Origin: a virus
Reading direction: 5' to 3' (one strand)
Virus record (IMG/VR): IMGVR_UViG_3300035564_000075
Span: 1 to 64,000 of that record
DNA length: 64,000 nucleotides
The notes below the pieces were generated by a model, which saw only the letters and a list, made by a program, of their open reading frames with translations, was not told where the DNA came from and did not search any database. A program made the position numbers and the translations under genes. Of this stretch, positions 48,958-56,706 are shown piece by piece; within the stretch, counting starts at the first letter, position 1; every line of letters begins with the position of its first letter.

Positions 48958-49857
48958 CTATTGACGCAATTCAGGTTGAGTATTTCTAATTGCTTCGTCT
49001 TCTTTAGAGGTTCCAATTAAGCTCAGATCCAGGATAGGCATGTCTTTGATAAGGGAATGCGCACCATTGAATGCAAGGGTGATTGTCTGTCCACCTACCC
49101 ATACACGACCAGGAAGAATGTGAATGTCGATAGAGCCTTCCACTTCTTCCTTACGAACATGGTCTACTGTAGGTACAATTTCCAATGCACCATCGCAATC
49201 TTTATATACAGTTCTACTGCCATGCGCCTTACCCTGCTCGTTCATCTGGTAAACCACGATGAATGTGCGCTTCTTACCGGCATTGGCAGCAGCGTTTCTG
49301 CCAGCAATAAACTTTCTGGAGATAGACTCCAGCCTTGTAGATTCATTGATTTGCCTAGAGTTATCAGTCATCAGTTGCAAGTAATCGATGATGGTAAATC
49401 TGGCATCGTCTTCATTGGCCTTGGCAATTATCTGGTCAGCAGTGTTTACCGCATCTTCAATCCAAAGGTCAGTACTGCGTAGCATCTTCTGGCTTTGTTC
49501 CAAGTCCTTGAATTGTGGTTCATATAGTGACAAGTCTCTAATCATTGTGCGGTCTGCCAGCTTAGTACCATGCACCAATGCTCTGGTGCCCATGCTAGCC
49601 TTGATTTCTTCCAGTTGGAAGTAATCAGTTCTGCCATGGGTACCCAGTACCATAGCCAAGTGCATAGCAAAGGTGGTCTTAGCAGACTTGTGGGGTCCAC
49701 CTATTACATAATAGGCATTGTCCAGTATGCCACCAATGCGACGATCGAGGTCCCGAAGGTTGGTCTTGATAGGACGATATTCTTCAGGGTGCTCCATCTG
49801 CCTCTTCCAGAGTTCTATATTCTGTGCAGCGATTTCGTCTATTCGTTGGATAGTCAT
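48958..49857 (-). CDS. DnaB-type replicative helicase
   Basis: A 299-residue RecA-fold protein without the DnaB N-terminal domain. VIGGPHKSAKTT near 52 is the Walker A motif, FTIIDYLQLM near 155 the Walker B, and YQMNEQGKAHGSRTVYKDCD near 206 matches DnaB motif H4 with the glycine-serine. It should be the ring helicase of phage replication, loaded by the DnaC-type protein just upstream, whose stop it overlaps by four bases. The shorter length suggests a minimal phage helicase. Confidence 0.82.
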   Translation of the reverse strand: MTIQRIDEIAAQNIELWKRQMEHPEEYRPIKTNLRDLDRRIGGILDNAYYVIGGPHKSAKTTFAMHLAMVLGTHGRTDYFQLEEIKASMGTRALVHGTKLADRTMIRDLSLYEPQFKDLEQSQKMLRSTDLWIEDAVNTADQIIAKANEDDARFTIIDYLQLMTDNSRQINESTRLESISRKFIAGRNAAANAGKKRTFIVVYQMNEQGKAHGSRTVYKDCDGALEIVPTVDHVRKEEVEGSIDIHILPGRVWVGGQTITLAFNGAHSLIKDMPILDLSLIGTSKEDEAIRNTQPELRQ

Positions 49858-50648
49858 ACGTTTAGAGTCCTTTGTGCATCAGGTAGGCGATAGTCAGCAC
49901 CGTCAACCATAAAGCGTCGGCAGATTGTACGATCACCAATTCGGCTTGCAATTCTTCTTATTGCAATGTCGGGGCTATTGAATACCCCAACATCATTACT
50001 GGTAATCACAGTAGGGAATTCGGCGCTATTGAGATAGCGATTGTCTATTACAGCAGCCAATGCATCTGTACTCATACTGGATTGATGTTCCAACCCCCAG
50101 TCATCCAGTAGTAAGATAGGCACCTTGGACACGAATTCCACATACTCTTCATAGCTACCGTCTTTCAAGCCACCAAACACTCTGGATTGAAAGTCAGCAA
50201 CAGATACATAGAAGGCCATCTTAGGCATAGCAGTTTTGATAGAGCGCAAGATATGTGTCTTGCCAGTACCATTACCACCGAACATAGAGATCCATGTATT
50301 AGGTTGCTTCATCCATCTTTCAATGAAGTCCAACATCTTGGCAAACTCCAACCATTGTGCATCATAGATCTTCTGCCTAGATGGAGTCTTAGATGTGAGT
50401 GGTCCGAGATCCTTTAGATAGGCAGGCTTCAGTGGATATTCATACTGCTTGAAAGATTCTTCTTGCCTATCCATCCATTGTAGAGTAGAGCACAGGCAGT
50501 ACATTCCATTCTCCAGAATCTTCCAACCCTGGCAAATAGGACATACATCTTCGGTAGAAGTGTAATCCAGTTCTATGCCTTTGTATTTCTCTGGAGATGC
50601 CAATCTTTGTAGCACCCAGTAGTTATAGGATAGCATGCGAGATGGCAT
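49854..50648 (-). CDS. DnaC-type helicase loader
   Basis: A 264-residue AAA+ ATPase. A zinc-binding N-terminus (CPICQG ... YCLCS) precedes the ATPase core: FGGNGTGKTHIL near 123 is Walker A, LLLDDWGLE near 178 Walker B, and VITSNDVG near 217 sensor I, followed by an arginine-rich end (IRRIASRIGDRT). This is the layout of DnaC/DnaI loaders. It should place the neighbouring helicase on DNA. Coupled to both neighbours. Confidence 0.85.
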   Translation of the reverse strand: MPSRMLSYNYWVLQRLASPEKYKGIELDYTSTEDVCPICQGWKILENGMYCLCSTLQWMDRQEESFKQYEYPLKPAYLKDLGPLTSKTPSRQKIYDAQWLEFAKMLDFIERWMKQPNTWISMFGGNGTGKTHILRSIKTAMPKMAFYVSVADFQSRVFGGLKDGSYEEYVEFVSKVPILLLDDWGLEHQSSMSTDALAAVIDNRYLNSAEFPTVITSNDVGVFNSPDIAIRRIASRIGDRTICRRFMVDGADYRLPDAQRTLNV

Positions 50649-51067
50649 TACTCCTCCGATTCGAATATCTTTTTGAAGTCCATATCAGGTATAGAATTTC
50701 TGCGTTCTTCCAGCCATTGCTTGCGCATCCTGGCAGTAGTATCAATCCTTTTATCGTTGTCCTCAATGAAATGCATCAGGCTTGCAAACCTTACATCTAT
50801 CTGTCTTGCATTCTTCTTGATGGCCCAATCAATGCAGAACTGAATCCATCGCTTGAATAAATAGGACTCTTCAGTTGCGCCTATTGCTTTCTGTTCCAGC
50901 CTATCCCATTCTTCAAACTCTGAACCAACTTTGCGCTGTCCTGCAAAGAACTTCTTACCGCAGGCCATAAGACCTTGTTTCGCCAAGTCGGATTTCGGGA
51001 TAGACCAAGATGGGCGCTTACCCCCAATAACAAACTCTTCATCTGGATCGTAAGAGCCAATTCCCAT
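50648..51067 (-). CDS. unknown replication-block protein
   Basis: A 139-residue charged helical protein (FKRWIQFCIDWAIKKNARQI, TARMRKQWLEERRNS). It starts at ATG 51067 with AGGAG and its own promoter (51097-51125), so translation here is well supported although 187 bases are shared with the end of the preceding gene in another frame. Its position before the loader suggests an initiation or loader-partner role, which is inference. Confidence 0.6.
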   Translation of the reverse strand: MGIGSYDPDEEFVIGGKRPSWSIPKSDLAKQGLMACGKKFFAGQRKVGSEFEEWDRLEQKAIGATEESYLFKRWIQFCIDWAIKKNARQIDVRFASLMHFIEDNDKRIDTTARMRKQWLEERRNSIPDMDFKKIFESEE

Positions 51068-51543
51068 AGGGTTCTCCTTTCTCTAAACTCTTCAAGAGTA
51101 TAACGCAACTTCAACCCCCTGTCAATGTTTCTAAGCATAGACTTTATCGCTCTATCAGATGGACGTAGGTCACGCAGTATACCACCTTCATATGGTTCGG
51201 GATCTTCCTGCGTGAGCATGACATCGTAGCTCATCTGGTCTTTAGGAATGTGCCAACGATAGTGTCTCTTTCCTACTAGGAAAGTCATAGAGATTAGGTA
51301 GTTGGTGGAGTAGATTCCACTCCAGCCACATCTATCACAACCTTCGCCATCGCAACTCCAGCACTCATTCGTCTGCACGTGCTCTACCACATACTTGGAG
51401 TAGCCATGCTGGTAGAGATAGCGCATTAGTTGCTCTTTCAGATCATAGACTTCTTCTTTATCAGGCAGGAAACCAGTACGAACTATGTTGTTCAGCACGA
51501 ACATGTCTTGTGCCATTGAAGCAAGGGTGAGTGGTATTCTCAT
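50881..51543 (-). CDS. unknown protein with CxxCxGxGC zinc motif
   Basis: A 220-residue protein with CWSCDGEGCDRCGW near 60, a DnaJ-like zinc knuckle, and a helical C-terminus. The last 62 residues (from about 159) overlap the next gene in a different frame for 187 bases. The first 150 residues look like ordinary coding sequence; whether the overlapping end is under selection is unknown. It is coupled to a 51-residue gene upstream by an ATGA overlap. Confidence 0.55.
   Translation of the reverse strand: MRIPLTLASMAQDMFVLNNIVRTGFLPDKEEVYDLKEQLMRYLYQHGYSKYVVEHVQTNECWSCDGEGCDRCGWSGIYSTNYLISMTFLVGKRHYRWHIPKDQMSYDVMLTQEDPEPYEGGILRDLRPSDRAIKSMLRNIDRGLKLRYTLEEFRERRTLWELALTIQMKSLLLGVSAHLGLSRNPTWRNKVLWPAVRSSLQDSAKLVQSLKNGIGWNRKQ
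51097..51125 (-). promoter_or_regulatory. near-consensus promoter
   Basis: TTGACA (51125-51120) and TATACT (51102-51097) spaced by 17 bases, inside the 50881-51543 gene and 30 bases before the start at 51067. Confidence 0.78.
51271..51281. repeat. TCCTANTAGGA palindrome (C centre)
   Basis: TCCTACTAGGA inside the 50881-51543 gene, flanked T and A. Confidence 0.8.
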
Positions 51544-51695
51544 AGTCCTGGCTGGAAAGAGATTGAAAATTCTCTATTCCCTTTGCCGTACTCATCACAG
51601 TTCCAGGTTACAAGCCACCAACCCAACCAGATAGAACAGATATGGGAACACAGATCAACTTGCCAGATCAATGGATACTTCCAGAATTTCTTCAT
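51540..51695 (-). CDS. very small tryptophan-rich protein
   Basis: A 51-residue ORF (MKKFWKYPLIWQVDLCSHIC start, GKGNREFSISFQPGL end) joined to both neighbours by ATGA overlaps, so it fills the gap exactly as a coupled gene would. The middle is hydrophobic and tryptophan-rich (IWLGWWLVTW) and may associate with a membrane. No family recognised. The double overlap is the main evidence that it is real. Confidence 0.6.
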   Translation of the reverse strand: MKKFWKYPLIWQVDLCSHICSIWLGWWLVTWNCDEYGKGNREFSISFQPGL

Positions 51696-51970
51696 GGTTC
51701 CAATCCTAATAGCTTCTGTTGTTTCTGTACAAACTCTGCCAGTCTTACCATGAATATCTTTGCCTTTGCTTCTTCCCCTTCAGGAAATGGGAACTCAAGA
51801 GATACATACGGCCATGTTCTTGAGCCACCAAACGCTTCAGGACCACTGCCATTATACTTATTCGATATTACTATCTGTATGGCATTTCCAAATACAGCTT
51901 TGCCACATATCCCACGACGAATCAGTTCCTCTTCGCCTCTGAGATGGTCTAATGTCCACTTCTTATCCAT
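51692..51970 (-). CDS. unknown protein
   Basis: A 92-residue protein (AVFGNAIQIVISNKYNGSG, WPYVSLEFPFPEGEEAKAKI). Alternating strands suggest a small beta fold. Coupled downstream to the 51-residue gene. No family recognised. Confidence 0.5.
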   Translation of the reverse strand: MDKKWTLDHLRGEEELIRRGICGKAVFGNAIQIVISNKYNGSGPEAFGGSRTWPYVSLEFPFPEGEEAKAKIFMVRLAEFVQKQQKLLGLEP

Positions 51971-51971
51971 A

Positions 51972-52298
51972 TCAGCAATCCATTGGATCGAAGTCTACGC
52001 ATTTATCACAACCACCATCACATGGATCGGGAGGTCTACATTCTTCTGGCTTGATATAACCATTGTCCCTTGCCCATTTATCCAGCGCTTCACGTGGTGC
52101 AAGTTCTTCTACGGGAGGATTGCATACTGGGCAACATTCTACATGACATGGATTGTCACAGTCGCATGCAACGTTATCTATAAAAGGTAATCCCTTCTTC
52201 TCTCTAGCATGGTTCGGACAAGTTTTATCGTGGAAGAAGTGTATTTCATCTGAATCAGTTTCAATGCGCTTGTGGCAAATAACACATTTGGTATACAC
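51972..52298 (-). CDS. cysteine-rich zinc-binding protein
   Basis: A 108-residue protein with many cysteine pairs: CVICHK near 5, then CDCDNPCHVECCPVC near 50-64, and CDGGCDKC near 95. Histidines lie between. It may bind two or three zinc ions. No known family or role; such proteins often bind nucleic acid or host proteins. Confidence 0.55.
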   Translation of the reverse strand: MYTKCVICHKRIETDSDEIHFFHDKTCPNHAREKKGLPFIDNVACDCDNPCHVECCPVCNPPVEELAPREALDKWARDNGYIKPEECRPPDPCDGGCDKCVDFDPMDC

Positions 52299-52299
52299 C

Positions 52300-52506
52300 T
52301 TAGACTCCTAACCCAGTATCGATGTAGTATAGTATGCCAGTCCATCCATGCTCCCCCTCATCGACTGACATATCATAAGCCTTGATGCCAAAAGTAGACA
52401 GGCGTGAAGCTTCATGTCGTAGGCGCGTCATGGCTTCATACTGATCTTTGCCAGAGACTTCTTTAGATTTCTCGTTCACATTCTTTGGAACTCTTGTTGT
52501 GTCCAT
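52300..52506 (-). CDS. small unknown protein with its own promoter
   Basis: A 68-residue charged protein (VNEKSKEVSGKDQYEAMTRL) with GGAG before the ATG. A near-consensus promoter (52527-52555) lies just upstream, so this gene begins a transcript that runs into the genes below. No family recognised. Confidence 0.6.
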   Translation of the reverse strand: MDTTRVPKNVNEKSKEVSGKDQYEAMTRLRHEASRLSTFGIKAYDMSVDEGEHGWTGILYYIDTGLGV

Positions 52507-52526
52507 ATTAGCTCCTTGGGGTATTT

Positions 52527-52555
52527 AGTATACACCTATTCCTTTTCACTGTCAA
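52527..52555 (-). promoter_or_regulatory. near-consensus promoter
   Basis: TTGACA (52555-52550) and TATACT (52532-52527) with a 17-base spacer, 21 bases before the start at 52506. It lies in the gap after the nucleotidase gene. Confidence 0.82.
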
Positions 52556-53102
52556 TCCATATCTGTTGTCGTAACCATTCTGTTGCACCGCTGAATCCTA
52601 CCACTCTGGTTCCGGTTGTGGGATTAGTCCATGTTGCTCTATTCCATGGCTGGTCAAAGATAAGGCCAAAGCCTGGAAAGCTGGATATATTGTGCAGGCC
52701 ATCATCTATCAGTATGTCAGCACGAATCAGGCTCTTGTCACTTGCCTCTACATAATCGTACTTCGGCTTTTCTATACCAGCAAAGAAGTCATTCCGCATA
52801 AGCCATTCATACTTGGCACCAGCTTCTTTATAGACACTGGTAACAAACACAACACGGTATCCAGAGGCACGCGCAAAGTCAACGAACTTCTTTGCGCCAA
52901 TCTCTGGCAATACATGATCGTATAGACTGGGAATCAGGTACTCAAATATACATGTACCACATTCAGGTTTCATAAACTTCTCGATGTTCCAGGAAGTAAT
53001 GTCCTCTGTTTTCAGATGATCACCATAGTCCAGATTGTATAATGCAAGCCATCTATCTATTGTCTTTGCCACTGTACCGTCAACATCCATCGCTATAATC
53101 AT
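52536..53102 (-). CDS. 5'(3')-deoxyribonucleotidase-like HAD phosphatase
   Basis: A 188-residue protein; the ATG at 53102 with AGGAG is preferred to an upstream start. MDVDGTVAKT (D5, D7) is HAD motif I, VVFVTSVYKEAGAKYEWL carries motif II and the lysine helix, and ADILIDDGLHNI near 130 is the late acidic motif. The layout is that of the NT5C family, which removes phosphate from deoxynucleotides. It may steer the nucleotide pool during replication or base modification. Confidence 0.82.
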   Translation of the reverse strand: MIIAMDVDGTVAKTIDRWLALYNLDYGDHLKTEDITSWNIEKFMKPECGTCIFEYLIPSLYDHVLPEIGAKKFVDFARASGYRVVFVTSVYKEAGAKYEWLMRNDFFAGIEKPKYDYVEASDKSLIRADILIDDGLHNISSFPGFGLIFDQPWNRATWTNPTTGTRVVGFSGATEWLRQQIWIDSEKE

Positions 53103-53112
53103 TATGTATCTC

Positions 53113-54156
53113 CTATTGGTATTCGCTCCAGAGAATCTTGCCACTCCATCTGGGTAGCTTGAACATTTCTACAATCCATTTCCTGTCTTTGTGCTCTTTG
53201 ATAATGTAATCATCTATCTTCTCGGGCAGCTTGATGATGCGCAAATCCCTTTGTGCAAATACAGATACGACGCGGTTGATAGCATACTTCTTGCCATCCT
53301 CGAATGCGTCTGGATCTGGGATATACAGGATGTGCTTTGCGGTAATGCCACCAAGAAGGTCTAGGCTTGGAGTCATTGGCAGGCCATACACCTGAATGTT
53401 CACGTTAGAGGCGGTAATGAAAGTCACCATGGCTTTCTTATCACCTTCTGCCAGGATAGCCCAATCGCCTTTGTTCAAGAGTTTACGGTTGGCAATGAAC
53501 ACACCTTCGCCAGTACCACGATACTCTTGACGATAGCGAATGCCATCCTCTCCAGGTTGCATAAGACGGTGCTTGATATTGATTACCTTGCCATCTAGGT
53601 CACAGATAGGAAAAGTCAGAGTGTTACTCTTGAAGCTAACATACTGCTCATTGCCATTCTGTCTCCAGAATACATGTCCTAGGCTTGCGCCTAGACGCCA
53701 ATATGTAAACCATTCTTCCGCCTTTTCTACTGGCATTCCCAGAGATTCAGCCCAGACTTTCTTGGCACCACTATGCCACATGAGATACTTGTGATAGTCC
53801 TCCCACTTCTTTTCAGTGCGTACCACGTTCCTTGCGCGCTGAACAGCCTTGGCATGCTCTGCAATGGCTCTAAGCCTTTCAGCTTCCAGCTTTGCAACAA
53901 GAGCAGGATCTGGCTTGGACTCCTTTGCAGGAGTCCATTTCCAGCCGCAATGTCTGCACCAAGCTAATGGTTTGCCTGTCTTGCGTGACTTCGGCCATAG
54001 CCGTAGTCGATCAGGCCACTCACCATTCTGATGAACCACACCACCACATTGAGGACAAGAGCCTGCCCACTCGAAGCCATGTACAACTTCATGTGCCCAG
54101 TGAACTTGGTCAGCAATTCCTTCAAATTCGATAGGTAGCAATGCACGTTGTCGCAT
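53113..54156 (-). CDS. DNA primase (zinc finger plus TOPRIM)
   Basis: A 347-residue protein with an N-terminal zinc finger (CPQCGG near 34, WCRHCGW near 67) like the DnaG zinc domain, a helical linker, and a TOPRIM core: WAILAEGDKKAMV near 235 with the catalytic glutamate and ILYIPDPDAFEDGKK near 283 with the D-x-D metal site. It should make RNA primers with the helicase of this region. The start at 54156 lies inside the preceding gene (193-base overlap) with GGAA before it. Confidence 0.85.
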   Translation of the reverse strand: MRQRALLPIEFEGIADQVHWAHEVVHGFEWAGSCPQCGGVVHQNGEWPDRLRLWPKSRKTGKPLAWCRHCGWKWTPAKESKPDPALVAKLEAERLRAIAEHAKAVQRARNVVRTEKKWEDYHKYLMWHSGAKKVWAESLGMPVEKAEEWFTYWRLGASLGHVFWRQNGNEQYVSFKSNTLTFPICDLDGKVINIKHRLMQPGEDGIRYRQEYRGTGEGVFIANRKLLNKGDWAILAEGDKKAMVTFITASNVNIQVYGLPMTPSLDLLGGITAKHILYIPDPDAFEDGKKYAINRVVSVFAQRDLRIIKLPEKIDDYIIKEHKDRKWIVEMFKLPRWSGKILWSEYQ

Positions 54157-54272
54157 TTTTCCTTCTTTCCTAATAGGAGTTTTCGATACTCTTCATCTTC
54201 TTGCATCCAGTGAGCCCAACGCCATTGAGTCTGTTCGGGAGACTCTTCATAACCATCATAGATGGGTTCCAT
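53964..54272 (-). CDS. unknown protein overlapping the primase start
   Basis: A 102-residue protein beginning in a TAATG overlap. The first 38 residues are acidic and aromatic (MEPIYDGYEESPEQTQWRW). The last 64 residues lie over the primase start in another frame for 193 bases. Only the N-terminal part can be called coding with some confidence; the overlapping part may or may not be meaningful. Confidence 0.45.
   Translation of the reverse strand: MEPIYDGYEESPEQTQWRWAHWMQEDEEYRKLLLGKKEKCDNVHCYLSNLKELLTKFTGHMKLYMASSGQALVLNVVVWFIRMVSGLIDYGYGRSHARQANH
54168..54178. repeat. TCCTANTAGGA palindrome (A/T centre)
   Basis: TCCTATTAGGA on the minus strand, 12 bases before the primase start and inside the overlapping 102-residue gene. 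Confidence 0.8.
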
Positions 54273-54562
54273 TACTCTTCCTTATACCCTTCTAGGTCTG
54301 TCAACCTAAGAACCTCATGTAACAATCTAGTAAACTCTTCAGACTTATAACGTGATTCCTTTGCACCACCGTCGATTGCATTCAAGTGCTTGCCAGTAGT
54401 AGGACCCCAGATATTCTCTCTGACATGCAACTTGCCAGCATATCTAAATGCCACAATGGTCTTGTAGGAATAGTACAGGGTTATCCCCTTATCTCCCCAG
54501 TCTTCCTGTCGTGCATTGGCATTATCTGAACGGTAGTAGTAACATACAGTCGGGAGATTCAT
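54272..54562 (-). CDS. small conserved-looking phage protein
   Basis: A 96-residue protein starting at ATG 54562, overlapping the preceding stop (ATGA). Contains VCYYYRSDNANARQEDWGDK, ITLYYSYKTIVAFRYAG and IWGPTTGKHLNAIDGG, a pattern found in many small phage proteins of unknown role. Beta-rich. No enzyme motif. Confidence 0.55.
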   Translation of the reverse strand: MNLPTVCYYYRSDNANARQEDWGDKGITLYYSYKTIVAFRYAGKLHVRENIWGPTTGKHLNAIDGGAKESRYKSEEFTRLLHEVLRLTDLEGYKEE

Positions 54563-54759
54563 TTTTGTTCCTCTACGAATATAGTACCATCGTTGAGCCA
54601 AACGTAATGTTCATGGTTTGCATCGCATCTCCAGTAGCCACAGAACCACTTCTCGGGTCCCATGGGCAAAAGCCCATGATCACAGTCTGGACATAGTTTA
54701 CCATCAAGATACCTACCTGTCAATGGACGCTGGAAGGTTAGTTCTTTCTTTTGCTTCAT
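54559..54759 (-). CDS. small zinc-ribbon protein
   Basis: A 66-residue protein; ATG 54759 with AGGAGG is chosen over a longer upstream frame that lies inside the next gene. CPDCDHG near 22 and CGYWRCD near 41 give two cysteine pairs as in zinc ribbons. It overlaps the preceding gene by 47 bases. Role unknown. Confidence 0.55.
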   Translation of the reverse strand: MKQKKELTFQRPLTGRYLDGKLCPDCDHGLLPMGPEKWFCGYWRCDANHEHYVWLNDGTIFVEEQK

Positions 54760-55180
54760 CAATGTCCTCCTGCGTAATAAGGATTTCGTCTGCCAGAAAA
54801 CACGATTGTCCTTTACCATCTGGATGTTTTGGACGAACATGACCACGCACTTTACAATGGACAACATATCTATTCTCGGTAATCCTGAACATGCGACTGA
54901 AGAATGCTTCCGCATCTTCTCTGGTATATAGAAAGTGCCATCCTGATTGATACTCTTGTCCATGACTGCCATCAGTAACCATCTTTATGTCAGCCTTGTT
55001 CCATGTTCCTAATAGGAAACTGCGACTACCATCAGTACCATGAAACAAGGATCTCACGTAGCCATACTTGATTTCTACAATCCTATAGCCATCACGTTCT
55101 GCATTCCATGGCATCATGGGCACAGTGAAATGAGTCTTGTGAATCTTATTCTCATCCCAGGGTTGCGGTTTATCATCCAC
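54713..55180 (-). CDS. unknown protein
   Basis: A 155-residue beta-rich protein (GYRIVEIKYGYVRSLFHGTD, RYVVHCKVRGHVRPKHPDG) ending in an acidic helix. The first half has a GYRIVEIKYG start somewhat like the GYKVV family seen at 61-63 kb, but the later family motifs are missing. No function assigned. Confidence 0.5.
   Translation of the reverse strand: MDDKPQPWDENKIHKTHFTVPMMPWNAERDGYRIVEIKYGYVRSLFHGTDGSRSFLLGTWNKADIKMVTDGSHGQEYQSGWHFLYTREDAEAFFSRMFRITENRYVVHCKVRGHVRPKHPDGKGQSCFLADEILITQEDIDEAKERTNLPASIDR
55007..55017. repeat. TCCTANTAGGA palindrome (A/T centre)
   Basis: TCCTAATAGGA inside the 54713-55180 gene, flanked T and A. Confidence 0.8.
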
Positions 55181-55400
55181 GTGTCACCTTATATCCAGCA
55201 GATTCAAGATACTTTTTCATCTCTTCAATTGCCACTACCCGATCATTGATTACTATGCCAGCACGCTCTATGACAGTTCCCCTTTTGCCAAGGGCGTCAA
55301 AGAACACACTGTTCGATCCCCAAATCCTTATACCAGTGATTTCCCAGTCACCATTTCTTCCAGTTGCCAATCCAATAGTTTTTCTAGGTAAGGTTGTCAT
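55173..55400 (-). CDS. small unknown protein
   Basis: A 75-residue protein starting at ATG 55400 in an ATGA overlap. Contains KTIGLATGRNGDWEITGIRI and a C-terminal helix VAIEEMKKYLESAGYKVTRG. No family recognised. Confidence 0.5.
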   Translation of the reverse strand: MTTLPRKTIGLATGRNGDWEITGIRIWGSNSVFFDALGKRGTVIERAGIVINDRVVAIEEMKKYLESAGYKVTRG

Positions 55401-55684
55401 TGCAAACCCCAATCTATTATGTCATTCTCCATAACAGAATCCAGTGCAGGACTAAGCCACCAGTTGCACAGATCTTCCAGATGTTGAGAATGTGCACTGA
55501 AGGTTATATCATAACCACCAGTTTTACAATGTACAATCTTCAGCTTGGAACGCGGATCATACATATCATAACCATCAAGTTGATCATCGCCAGCACCACA
55601 CGATAGAATTACTCCATCCCTAAGTTCACCCATTAGGTCTTCAGTCAATGCTGGTGCATGGAATTTCAAGAATACTCTCTTCAT
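55397..55684 (-). CDS. small unknown protein
   Basis: A 95-residue protein with alternating strands (RVFLKFHAPAL, LKIVHCKTGGYDITFSAHSQ) and an acidic end. Coupled to neighbours by four-base overlaps. No family recognised. Confidence 0.5.
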   Translation of the reverse strand: MKRVFLKFHAPALTEDLMGELRDGVILSCGAGDDQLDGYDMYDPRSKLKIVHCKTGGYDITFSAHSQHLEDLCNWWLSPALDSVMENDIIDWGLQ

Positions 55685-56169
55685 TCTTGTTCTCCTTTCT
55701 TAGCTTTCTGCTGGTTGATAGGCAGTATATCAGGATCTGGCTTGCCAAGGAATTCAGCACCTATGGGTCTTGCCATCAGCACCTGCAAGAATGACTGTGC
55801 AAACAGTTCGTCCCAGTGAGTGTATACTATGCCCTGCAATTCATTGACATCTGCAATCTTCTGGTTCTTATCCAGATTGAATACTGCACTACGCATGAAC
55901 ATGAACAAGCTGGCAAACTCATAGACACTACCACCCTGTAGAGTATTGGGTTTCAGGTCGTTAGCACCACTGACTTTATCTTCACCAGCAGCAACTAGAC
56001 TCTTCCATACCTGCGGAATGAGAATGCCAAAGGCATCCTCGATTGACGCATCAGACTTGCTCAATATGTGGGAGGCTACTATCCTCAATCCCTCCGCCAT
56101 CGATGGGACTAGGTAGTATCCTTTCGCCAACAGATATAGATGTCTCAGTGGATTTAGTGTTTCGGACAC
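55681..56169 (-). CDS. unknown helical protein
   Basis: A 162-residue helical protein (VYEFASLFMFMRSAVFNLDK, AQSFLQVLMARPIGAEFLG). The start is GTG at 56169 with GGGAGA upstream, 119 bases inside the end of the preceding gene. No family recognised. The good ribosome binding site supports the overlap. Confidence 0.5.
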   Translation of the reverse strand: MSETLNPLRHLYLLAKGYYLVPSMAEGLRIVASHILSKSDASIEDAFGILIPQVWKSLVAAGEDKVSGANDLKPNTLQGGSVYEFASLFMFMRSAVFNLDKNQKIADVNELQGIVYTHWDELFAQSFLQVLMARPIGAEFLGKPDPDILPINQQKAKKGEQE

Positions 56170-56338
56170 GGTATATCTCCCTTATAACTTCCATTCTGCG
56201 TAACACCCAAGGCTTACAGGTGGCACACAGTTTATCTGCATGCTCTTTCTTTTGAGGGAAAGGAATCTGCAGAAGGTGAGTGCGAATCTTTGCACCTAAC
56301 TGTTCATTCTCTACAATCAGTTCACTAAGTTTGCTCAT
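56051..56338 (-). CDS. small protein with CxxC motif
   Basis: A 95-residue protein with an N-terminal helix (LSELIVENEQLGAKIRTHLL) and KLCATCKPWVLRR near 37. The last 39 residues overlap the next gene in another frame. No family recognised. Confidence 0.45.
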   Translation of the reverse strand: MSKLSELIVENEQLGAKIRTHLLQIPFPQKKEHADKLCATCKPWVLRRMEVIREIYRVRNTKSTETSISVGERILPSPIDGGGIEDSSLPHIEQV

Positions 56339-56340
56339 AG

Positions 56341-56706
56341 CTAATCTTCATCCCAATCTTCGTCATCGTCATCTTCATCAATATCACAGCCACAACGCCA
56401 ATCATCATCGTCCTCTTCCGGATCATCATCATCACCAAAGAGAGCTTTCTCTTCATCTTCATCCTGGTCGTCTTCGTCATCCAGGCGTTCCCACTGTAAC
56501 AATCCCACTGCAACTGCATCAGTCATTACAGATGGGTCCTTGTGAAGATTCCAGAATGTCTCTACTGCCTCTTCCCAGATTTCTCCCTCGGTATATTCAT
56601 CCTCACTAGTATCAGGAAGATGGATATGGACAGTTTCCTCATCCCAAATCTTATGATCGCCAGCGTGACACACAGCCAAATCGACCTTGTAAAATCGCTC
56701 AGTCAT
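56341..56706 (-). CDS. highly acidic protein
   Basis: A 121-residue protein whose last 50 residues are almost all aspartate and glutamate (for example EKALFGDDDDPEEDDDD). The N-terminal 70 residues form a small mixed fold (FYKVDLAVCHAGDHKIWDEE). A GGAGGAAA site precedes the ATG. DNA-mimic proteins that block host DNA-binding proteins, restriction or nucleoid factors have such acidic surfaces; that is a possibility, not shown. Confidence 0.6.
   Translation of the reverse strand: MTERFYKVDLAVCHAGDHKIWDEETVHIHLPDTSEDEYTEGEIWEEAVETFWNLHKDPSVMTDAVAVGLLQWERLDDEDDQDEDEEKALFGDDDDPEEDDDDWRCGCDIDEDDDDEDWDED

Noticed and set aside
51540-51695. Frameshifted remnant in the gap between two genes
   Set aside because: Careful re-reading of the reverse complement gives one uninterrupted 51-codon frame with ATGA overlaps on both sides, so it is listed as a gene.
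54280-54310. TTGACA followed by TATAAG on the minus strand
   Set aside because: The spacer is only 12 bases, too short for a sigma70-type promoter.
54760-54972. Longer start for the 54559-54759 zinc-ribbon protein
   Set aside because: The upstream residues lie antiparallel in frame to the 54713-55180 gene and look non-coding, while ATG 54759 has a strong AGGAGG.
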